Source: an uncultured Prevotellaceae bacterium
GTDB lineage: Bacteria; Bacteroidota; Bacteroidia; Bacteroidales; Bacteroidaceae
Direction of reading: 5' to 3'
DNA length: 64,000 bases
NCBI GenBank assembly: GCA_900315095.1
Contig: OMXS01000016.1
Coordinates: 42,472-106,471 of the forward strand
Made by a program: the position numbers and the translations under genes. Numbering within the stretch: the first letter of the stretch is position 1; every line of letters starts with the position of its first letter. Positions 57,640 through 64,000 of this stretch are shown in pieces. The notes under the pieces were generated by a model that searched no databases, was not told the origin of the DNA, and saw only the letters and a program-made list of their open reading frames with translations.

Positions 57640-59643
57640 ATGGCAGAAAATCAGAACAATCAGAGCAACTATTCAGCCAGCAACATTCAGGTGCTGGAGG
57701 GACTGGAAGCAGTGCGCAAGCGCCCCGCTATGTACATTGGCGACATCTCGGAGAAAGGTCTGCACCATCTGGTGAACGAGACTGTGGACAACTCCATCGA
57801 CGAGGCGATGGCTGGCTTTTGCACACATATCGAAGTAACCATCAACGAAGACAACTCAATTACAGTACAAGATAACGGCCGAGGCATCCCTGTGGATGAG
57901 CACAAGAAACTGCATAAGTCGGCACTTGAGGTCGTAATGACCGTGCTCCACGCAGGAGGTAAGTTCGACAAGGGTTCATATAAGGTCAGCGGCGGACTCC
58001 ACGGAGTGGGTGTAAGTTGCGTTAACGCCCTTTCAAGTCACATGCTCTCACAGGTTTATCGCGATGGAAAGATCTGGCAGCAGGAGTATGAGAAGGGTAA
58101 GCCTCTCTATCCTGTGAAGGTGGTTGGTGAGACTGACAAGACCGGTACACGCCAGCAGTTCTGGCCAGATGCCACCGTTTTCACGACAACTGAGTATAAG
58201 TATGACATCATTGCCAAGCGTATGCGCGAACTGGCGTACCTCAACGCAGGCATCACCATTACGCTGACAGACCTTCGCCCTGATGAAGACGGCAAGACAA
58301 AGCAGGAGGTGTTCCATGCAAAGGACGGCTTGAAGGAGTTTGTGCGCTACGTTGATCGTCACCGTACTCATCTTTTCGATGATGTCATCTACCTGAAGAC
58401 AGAGAAGCAGGGCATTCCTATCGAGGTGGCCGTGATGTACAACACCGACTACAACGAGAACATCCACTCTTACGTTAACAATATCAACACCATCGAGGGT
58501 GGTACCCATCTCACAGGTTTCCGCATGGCTTTGACACGTACTCTGAAGACTTATGCCGATGCAGATCCGCAGATTTCAAAGCAGATTGAGAAGGCAAAGA
58601 TAGAGATTGCAGGTGAAGACTTCCGCGAAGGACTCACCGCTGTCATCTCCATTAAGGTGGCCGAACCACAGTTCGAGGGACAGACAAAGACCAAACTCGG
58701 CAACTCTGAGGTTGCAGGAGCTGTGCAGCAAGCCGTTGGCGAAGCACTCTCTTACTATCTCGAAGAGCACCCGAAGGAGGCCAAACTAATATGTGACAAG
58801 GTGGTACTTGCCGCAACTGCACGTATCGCAGCACGCAAGGCACGCGAGAGTGTACAGCGAAAGAACCCTATGAGCGGTGGCGGTCTGCCTGGAAAACTTG
58901 CCGACTGCTCTAACAAGGACCCAAAGACCAGCGAGATATTCCTCGTCGAGGGAGACTCCGCAGGTGGTTCTGCAAAGCAGGGACGCGACCGTTACACTCA
59001 GGCCATCCTGCCTCTGCGCGGTAAGATTCTTAACGTTGAGAAAGTGCCCTGGCACAAGGTGTTCGAGGCTGAGTCGGTTATGAACATCATCCAGAGCATC
59101 GGAGTGCGCTTCGGTGTCGAAGGTGAAGGCGACAAAGAGGCCAATATCGAGAAACTGCGTTACGACAAGATAATCATCATGACCGACGCCGACGTCGATG
59201 GTTCTCACATCGACACACTTATCATGACTCTCTTCTACCGTTTCATGCCACGCGTTATTCAAGAGGGACACCTCTACATCGCAACGCCACCGCTTTACAA
59301 GTGTACGTTCAAAAAGGTGTCGGAATACTGCTACACCGAGCAACAGCGACAAGCATTCATCGACAAGTACGTGGCAGGCGACGAGAACAGCAACCAGCTC
59401 CACACCCAACGCTACAAAGGTTTGGGTGAGATGAACCCAGAGCAGTTGTGGGAAACCACTATGGACCCGAAGACACGACTGCTCAAGCAGGTAACTATCG
59501 AGGACGCTTCGCGTATTCATAGAGAAACACGCTACCTACGCAAACATCGACGCATAAGACTCGATAGGCACAGGTCATTGTGCCAGAATAAGCAACTACG
59601 AATTTCACGAACTGCACGAATTCTGCTAACAACGGCATTATGA
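57640..59643 (+). CDS. gyrB: DNA gyrase subunit B, 3' end altered by apparent deletion and frameshift
   Basis: GyrB supplies the ATPase and TOPRIM parts of gyrase. Normal motifs run through most of the protein: VLEGLEAVRKRPAMYIGD, the TOPRIM EGDSAGGSAKQGRDR, PLRGKILNVEK, IIIMTDADVDGSHI and QRYKGLGEMNPEQLW. After QVTIEDAS (about 59505) the frame reads an unrelated basic tail to a stop at 59643. The expected end appears in another frame: FIEKHATYANIDA then TAA at 59516-59557. The intervening FSMLMGDEV-PRR region is missing. Loss of about 53 bp explains both observations. It is either a real lesion or an assembly error. Confidence 0.88.
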   Translation: MAENQNNQSNYSASNIQVLEGLEAVRKRPAMYIGDISEKGLHHLVNETVDNSIDEAMAGFCTHIEVTINEDNSITVQDNGRGIPVDEHKKLHKSALEVVMTVLHAGGKFDKGSYKVSGGLHGVGVSCVNALSSHMLSQVYRDGKIWQQEYEKGKPLYPVKVVGETDKTGTRQQFWPDATVFTTTEYKYDIIAKRMRELAYLNAGITITLTDLRPDEDGKTKQEVFHAKDGLKEFVRYVDRHRTHLFDDVIYLKTEKQGIPIEVAVMYNTDYNENIHSYVNNINTIEGGTHLTGFRMALTRTLKTYADADPQISKQIEKAKIEIAGEDFREGLTAVISIKVAEPQFEGQTKTKLGNSEVAGAVQQAVGEALSYYLEEHPKEAKLICDKVVLAATARIAARKARESVQRKNPMSGGGLPGKLADCSNKDPKTSEIFLVEGDSAGGSAKQGRDRYTQAILPLRGKILNVEKVPWHKVFEAESVMNIIQSIGVRFGVEGEGDKEANIEKLRYDKIIIMTDADVDGSHIDTLIMTLFYRFMPRVIQEGHLYIATPPLYKCTFKKVSEYCYTEQQRQAFIDKYVAGDENSNQLHTQRYKGLGEMNPEQLWETTMDPKTRLLKQVTIEDASRIHRETRYLRKHRRIRLDRHRSLCQNKQLRISRTARILLTTAL

Positions 59644-59676
59644 ATTCGCATTAATCGTGAAATTCGTAGTTTTTTA
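59594..59676 (+). terminator. Long hairpin terminator after gyrB
   Basis: A perfect 17-bp arm, AACTACGAATTTCACGA (59594-59610) with TCGTGAAATTCGTAGTT (59655-59671), encloses further pairing (ACGAATTC with GAATTCG) and is followed by TTTTT. It resembles CGAATTTCACGAA-type hairpins that I recall being widespread in Bacteroidetes. Confidence 0.78.
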
Positions 59677-59740
59677 TTATATATGTAATGGCGGAAACGG
59701 CGGTTTTGGTCAATAATTCATGGAAAAACAGAACACATTC

Positions 59741-59771
59741 TTGTATTTCTCGCAAAAAAGAAGTATCTTCG
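59741..59771 (+). promoter_or_regulatory. GH95 gene promoter
   Basis: TTG (59741-59743), 20 nt, TATCTTCG (59764-59771), one mismatch from TAnnTTTG. The leader is about 30 nt. Confidence 0.55.
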
Positions 59772-59805
59772 CAACATCTTTATCAACATTCACACTAACC
59801 CAAGA

Positions 59806-62229
59806 ATGAAAATGGAAAAAAGAACTATAATAACAATGCTTGCCATCGCTAGCATGGTGACAACAGCCTCAGCACAACAACAGGCAGAAATGAAGATGTG
59901 GAGCGACCGCCCCGCAGACTTCTTCGAGGAGGCATACCCGATAGGAAACGGCAAGATAGGTGCCATGATCTATGGCGCGCCCAACGACGATGTGCTCTAC
60001 CTGAACGACATAACGTTGTGGACAGGCAGTCCCGTTGACCGCGAGGAAGGGGGTGATGCATACAAGTGGATACCTGAGATTCGCAAGGCACTCTTCAACG
60101 AGGACTACAGCCTTGCCGACTCTCTGCAACGACATGTGCAAGGACACAACTCACAGTTCTACCAGCCTCTCGCCACAATGCACATCATAGACCTCGATGA
60201 AGGCACCGCAAACAATTACCGCAGGGAACTCTCGTTGGACAGCGCTCTTGTAAAAGTGGCTTACGAAAAAGGCGGAGCACGCATCACAAGAGAATATTTC
60301 GCCAGCCATCCCGACAAGGTGGTGGCAGTCAGAATAAATGCAGACAAGGAGCACGCGCTGAACCTTCGTGTGCTGTTAACGGCACAGACACCGCACAGTG
60401 TGAAGGCTTCGGGAAAGCAACTGACGTTGATGGGTCATGCTGTAGGCGACCCTAAGGCGAGCATACACTACTGCTCTAACCTTATAGTGAACTGCGACGG
60501 CACGGTGACTCCTGCAGACTCCACCTTATATATTAAAGATGCCACAACGGCAACGCTATACTTTGTGAACGAGACGTCATTCAATGGATTCGACAAGCAC
60601 CCCGTAAACGAGGGCGCACCATACATTGAGAATGTGGCTGACGATGCATGGCACCTCGTGAACTACACCTACAATGAATTGCGAGACCGGCACATCAGCG
60701 ACTACAAGCAGTTCTTCGACCGCGTGAAACTATGCCTCTGCCCTGCCTCATCGGCAGGAAACAGCATACCAACGATGACCACCGAGCAATTATTGAAGCA
60801 GTATAACGATGTACCGCACACCGCGACATCGGGATGGAACTACCTCGAAACGCTTTATTTCCAGTACGGGCGCTACTTGCTAATATCATCATCGCGAACA
60901 CCTAGTGTGCCCGCCAACCTTCAAGGATTATGGACTCCGCACCTTTGGAGTCCGTGGCGTGGCAACTACACAATGAACATCAACCTTGAGGAAAACTACT
61001 GGCCAGCATTCGTGAGCAACCTCGCAGAGATGGCTGAACCACTCGACGGGTTTATCAGCGCACTCGCCGAGACAGGCCGCTCCACAGCAAAGCACTACTA
61101 CGGAGTGCAGAACGGATGGTGCGCCAGTCATAACTCGGACATCTGGGCGATGACAAACCCCGTGGGAGAGCATAACGAGATGCCCGAATGGGCTAACTGG
61201 AATATGGGCGGAGCGTGGCTCGTGAACACTCTGTGGGAGCGTTATCAGTTCACTCAAGACAAAGAATACCTACGCCATGTAGCATTCCCATTGATGCGGG
61301 GAGCCGCAGAGTTCTGTCTCAACTGGCTCATAGAGAATCCTAAAAAATCAGGAGAACTAATTACCGCACCATCCACTTCGCCTGAAAATGAGTATGTAAC
61401 CGACAAGGGATATCACGGAATGACATGCTATGGGGGTACTGCCGACCTCGCCATTATACGCGAACTGCTCACCAATACCATTGCAGCCCACAAAATATTG
61501 GTAAAGCACGGCGACAAGCAAAACGGCTGGGGCATCGTCGACGATTGCCTTCCCATGCAGATAACAATCAACAGGCTTCATCCCTATACTATTGGTAAGA
61601 ACGGCGACTTGAACGAGTGGTACTACGACTGGCGCGACTGGGACCCGAAACATCGCCATCAGAGTCATCTCATAGGACTCTATCCTGGCAACCACATTTC
61701 AGAATCATCATTACTGAAGGCCTGTGAGCAGACACTCATCCAGAAAGGCGACGAGACAACAGGATGGAGCACAGGCTGGCGCATCAACCTATGGGCACGA
61801 CTGGGCAACGGGAAAGAGGCATATCACATATACAAGAAACTGCTAACCTATGTCAGTCCCGACGGTTATGAGGGACCAGACAAACGACGTTCGGGCGGCA
61901 CATACCCCAACCTCTTTGATGCCCACCCACCATTCCAGATAGACGGAAACTTCGGTGGCACAGCAGGAGTGTGCGAGATGCTTTTGCAGAGCACACCCAA
62001 CGAGATAACGCTGTTGCCCGCCTGTCCTACAGAATGGAGCGAAGGCGAGGTAAGCGGACTATGTGCCCGTGGAGGTTTCGAGGTTTCCATGAAATGGAAA
62101 GACGGCCTTGTGACGGAGGCAACGATAAGCAGCAAGACTGGCGGCACCACCACCCTACGCTACAACGGCAAGCAACAGAAAGTGAAAGTGAAGAGAGGGA
62201 AAAAAGTAACAATAACCTCAAACCACTAA
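59806..62229 (+). CDS. GH95 family alpha-L-fucosidase (or alpha-L-galactosidase)
   Basis: The 807-residue product has a signal peptide (MKMEKRTIITMLAIASMVTT, cut near ASAQQ). The GH95 beginning is WSDRPADFFEEAYPIGNGKI (about 32-51) with LWTGSPVDRE, the long helical catalytic barrel contains TPSVPANLQGLWTPHLWSPW (about 365-384) and NINLEENYWPAF, and a beta-rich C-terminus follows. GH95 enzymes remove alpha-1,2-linked L-fucose, as on host mucin or milk glycans; some act on L-galactose. Length is standard. Periplasmic or surface location is inferred. The AraC regulator 29 nt downstream is a likely local regulator. Confidence 0.9.
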   Translation: MKMEKRTIITMLAIASMVTTASAQQQAEMKMWSDRPADFFEEAYPIGNGKIGAMIYGAPNDDVLYLNDITLWTGSPVDREEGGDAYKWIPEIRKALFNEDYSLADSLQRHVQGHNSQFYQPLATMHIIDLDEGTANNYRRELSLDSALVKVAYEKGGARITREYFASHPDKVVAVRINADKEHALNLRVLLTAQTPHSVKASGKQLTLMGHAVGDPKASIHYCSNLIVNCDGTVTPADSTLYIKDATTATLYFVNETSFNGFDKHPVNEGAPYIENVADDAWHLVNYTYNELRDRHISDYKQFFDRVKLCLCPASSAGNSIPTMTTEQLLKQYNDVPHTATSGWNYLETLYFQYGRYLLISSSRTPSVPANLQGLWTPHLWSPWRGNYTMNINLEENYWPAFVSNLAEMAEPLDGFISALAETGRSTAKHYYGVQNGWCASHNSDIWAMTNPVGEHNEMPEWANWNMGGAWLVNTLWERYQFTQDKEYLRHVAFPLMRGAAEFCLNWLIENPKKSGELITAPSTSPENEYVTDKGYHGMTCYGGTADLAIIRELLTNTIAAHKILVKHGDKQNGWGIVDDCLPMQITINRLHPYTIGKNGDLNEWYYDWRDWDPKHRHQSHLIGLYPGNHISESSLLKACEQTLIQKGDETTGWSTGWRINLWARLGNGKEAYHIYKKLLTYVSPDGYEGPDKRRSGGTYPNLFDAHPPFQIDGNFGGTAGVCEMLLQSTPNEITLLPACPTEWSEGEVSGLCARGGFEVSMKWKDGLVTEATISSKTGGTTTLRYNGKQQKVKVKRGKKVTITSNH

Positions 62230-62257
62230 ACACCTAAACCACTAAACGACTAAACAC

Positions 62258-63136
62258 ATGGACATCAAAAATATAGAAGAAATAACAATAGAAGGAGCAC
62301 GGCAACTATACAACGGAAGTCATATCGGCAACGACCTTCTTCTCATCGACGACATCAACAAAGTGCCGCTGCCTAATGAGCCGCAGCGCATGAAGTGCAT
62401 ATTGCTTGGCATCTGTCTTCACGGCAAGGCGCAGTATAGCGTTGACACCGAGGAACACATGGTGACACCAGGCGACGTGATAATAATAAACGAAGGAACG
62501 GTAGTGGACAATTATATGCTGTCTCCCGACTGCAAAGGCATAGGAATACTGATTTCAATAGACTTCTTCCGAGAGACCATCAAGGGCATGCACGAACTGT
62601 CACAGCTGTTCCTCTTCAGTCGCACTCATCCCGTTTTCAGTCTCACACAAGACGAGATGACCATGATAAAGACATACTACAAAGCCATAAAATACAAGGT
62701 GGACGACAAGGAACACCACTTCCGCAGCGACGTGGTGCGCTCCATGCTGATGACAATGATCTATGACATCAGCAACGCCATCTACCGCATACAGCAGGCC
62801 ACCGACCACCGACAGACACGTGCCGAGACGATATTCGCATCATTCATAAAACTCGTGGAGGCTAACTTCCGACAAGAAAGGCGCGTCAGTTGGTACGGCG
62901 GGAAACTAGGTATTACTCCGAAATACCTATCAGAAACGGTGAAGCAGGTGAGCAAGCGCACTCCTAACGAGTGGATAGACAACTATGTTATACTGGAAGT
63001 GCGCGTGCTGCTGCGCAACACCACCATGAGCATCAAGGAGATAGCACAGCAACTGAACTTCCCCAACCAGTCGTTCCTCGGCAAGTTCTTCAAGGAACGT
63101 GTCGGCATGTCGCCATCAGACTACCGCAAGAGTTAG
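62258..63136 (+). CDS. AraC-family transcriptional regulator
   Basis: The 292-residue product has an N-terminal cupin-like ligand domain (CILLGICLHGKAQYSVDTEE, about 47-66; EHMVTPGDVIIINEGTVV) and a C-terminal AraC helix-turn-helix pair (about 205-292): YGGKLGITPKYLSETVKQVS and EIAQQLNFPNQSFLGKFFKE, ending MSPSDYRKS. Such proteins activate small gene sets in response to a metabolite. It follows the GH95 gene by 29 nt, so they may be cotranscribed, and it may respond to fucose-type sugars (inference). Confidence 0.88.
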   Translation: MDIKNIEEITIEGARQLYNGSHIGNDLLLIDDINKVPLPNEPQRMKCILLGICLHGKAQYSVDTEEHMVTPGDVIIINEGTVVDNYMLSPDCKGIGILISIDFFRETIKGMHELSQLFLFSRTHPVFSLTQDEMTMIKTYYKAIKYKVDDKEHHFRSDVVRSMLMTMIYDISNAIYRIQQATDHRQTRAETIFASFIKLVEANFRQERRVSWYGGKLGITPKYLSETVKQVSKRTPNEWIDNYVILEVRVLLRNTTMSIKEIAQQLNFPNQSFLGKFFKERVGMSPSDYRKS

Positions 63137-63173
63137 CCATATGCGACTTGGAAGCGATATCATACACAATTAT

Positions 63174-63305
63174 CTCGCTCTACCCAAGGAGCAGGCTCGC
63201 TCTTCTCTCCTTCTTCTCTCGTACTTCTCTCGCTCTAGGCATATCCAACAGTATACTTAGAACTTACTTAGTGCTTACTTAGAGCTTGCCAGAGGCGGAA
63301 CTTTG
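63174..63305. repeat. 11-bp-period degenerate array
   Basis: Twelve consecutive 11-mers can be laid out from 63174, for example CTCGCTCTACC, CTCGCTCTTCT, CTCCTTCTTCT, CTCGTACTTCT, CTCGCTCTAGG, ending ACTTACTTAGT, GCTTACTTAGA and GCTTGCCAGAG. Neighbouring units share several positions, and the motif drifts along the array from CTCGCTCT-like to CTTACTTAG-like. It follows the AraC gene and encodes nothing visible. Confidence 0.68.
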
Positions 63306-63492
63306 ACGTGTTAATTGATATATCTTTCGCTTCTCATTCGTATACTACTTGCATCACGATTACATATAAGTAAAAAAGGCAATTATATACTATTAGTCCC
63401 TACTATTGATGGTATTTCGTTAAATGCTCAGCCGACAATTGCTTTTCCCTTTGGCCCGCGACCGTTGGTTCCCCACCCATGCAGGGGCGGGG
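63306..63492. other. Intergenic sequence left of palindromic element B
   Basis: Contains TTGATATATCTTTCGCTTCT (63315-63334 area), which resembles the reverse complement of the flank of element A near 9311-9350, and a hairpin TTCCCC...GGGGAA near 63469-63494. No gene is seen. Confidence 0.5.
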
Positions 63493-63533
63493 AAATGCGT
63501 AATGCGTAATTCATAATTCATAATGCGTAATGC
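63493..63533. repeat. AATGCGTAATTCATAATT tandem tract
   Basis: Short near-repeats AATGCGTAATGCGTAATTC then ATAATTCATAATGCGTAATGC, similar in style to the tracts flanking the S23-like gene. Confidence 0.6.
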
Positions 63534-63603
63534 TTCACTCGGCCTTCAGGGGCGGGGAGTCGTTAGCAATGAAATCTAACAGTATATACTTCCCTAAAAA
63601 AAG

Positions 63604-63920
63604 GAAAATCGAAAAAACACCTCACCACCTCACTTTTCCTTTCGAAACCCTATTGTTTAAAGGGCTTTTCGGGAGGGAGGTGTTTAGCAAAGAGGTCACT
63701 CAACACCTCACCTAACACCTCCCTCATTTTATTCTGCATTTATTCTTTTCCTGAACATACTACTTTTAGAAACCTGATGAAGGTGAAATTCCGAGAAAAA
63801 AGTGACCTGTTGAGGGAGGTGTTGAGTGAGGTGTTTGCCAAACACCTCACTCTCTGAAACCCTAGTAAACAAAGGCATTTTAGAGAAAAAAGTGAGGTGG
63901 GGAGGTCTTTTTTGAAATTC
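63604..63920. mobile_element. 317-bp nested-palindrome element, copy B
   Basis: Ends carry inverted CACCTCACCACCTCACTTTT and its partner CCTCCCCACCTCACTTTTTT. The inside repeats GGGAGGTGTTTAGCAAAGAG and GTGAGGTGTTTGCCAAACAC with tandem CTCAACACCTC words, the same order as copy A (8976-9294). Lengths differ by 2 bp although the sequence has drifted. The last 80 bp of the window (63921-64000) show nothing recognisable. Confidence 0.7.
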
Positions 63921-64000
63921 TCTGAAATTAACCGAACTCTCGACTTGACCCGGGCTCTGCTCTCGGCTGCATGAAAAAGGTGTTAAAAAAGCAACAAAAT

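Noticed and set aside
59806-63136. Complete polysaccharide utilisation locus
   Set aside because: Only a GH95 enzyme and an AraC regulator are present; there are no susC/susD genes in the window.

Overview
The window is a chromosomal segment of a Bacteroidales bacterium, most likely Prevotella or a close Prevotellaceae relative. Reasons: promoters follow the Bacteroidetes pattern (TTTG, about 20 nt, TAnnTTTG); Shine-Dalgarno sequences are mostly absent; and the families are typical of the group, including BspA-like leucine-rich repeat proteins ending in a type-IX-like tail, a one-piece hybrid two-component regulator, glycine-lipid acyltransferase homologues, GYF/CD225 membrane proteins and a GH95 fucosidase. 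Both ends are cut: the left edge truncates folP and the right edge lies in non-coding repeats.

Layout. 1-3.4 kb: folP (partial) divergent from murF, then a DUF59 Fe-S protein, a four-helix-bundle (S23-like) gene bounded by inverted repeats, and an LpxH-like hydrolase. 3.4-4.6 kb: tRNA-Pro, tRNA-Phe and non-coding repeats. 4.6-9.5 kb: a large LRR surface protein plus a small acidic peptide gene (minus strand), with a long leader and a 319-bp palindromic element. 9.5-11.6 kb: two GYF-CD225 proteins, a DUF2752 protein and a candidate small RNA. 11.6-21.9 kb: HhH protein, PfkB sugar kinase, two NSS transporters, VanZ-like and CYTH proteins, a 46-residue membrane peptide, prfB, acyl-CoA ligase and M20 deacylase. 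22.3-24.9 kb: a second LRR plus small-peptide cassette followed by a hairpin array. 24.9-33.7 kb: an orphan hybrid two-component regulator and the dut-TPR-DUF4292-envC operon. 33.9-37.1 kb: dgt and two lipid acyltransferases.

37.7-54.6 kb is a complete dcw (division and cell wall) cluster on the plus strand: mraZ, rsmH, ftsL, ftsI, murE, mraY, murD, ftsW, murG, murC, ftsQ, ftsA, ftsZ and a yqeY-like gene. murF is separate at the left end. The mraZ promoter carries three 10-bp direct repeats that look like an MraZ operator. 55-64 kb holds an aldo/keto reductase, recO, tRNA-Glu, rpsT, gyrB (whose 3' end appears to have lost about 53 bp and shifted frame), a GH95 alpha-fucosidase, an AraC regulator and terminal repeats.

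The most unusual material is non-coding. Several intergenic regions carry arrays whose sequences differ from place to place but keep a period of about 22 bp, or 11 bp in one case (4.3, 24.8, 37.4, 50.1, 54.9 and 63.2 kb). Two diverged copies of a roughly 318-bp nested-palindrome element lie at 9.0 and 63.6 kb. The S23-like gene is bounded by imperfect inverted repeats whose short A/T-rich words recur elsewhere, apparently once inside murF. The two LRR/small-peptide cassettes are paralogous at both protein and DNA level. These are pattern observations made by eye; no alignment or database search was run.
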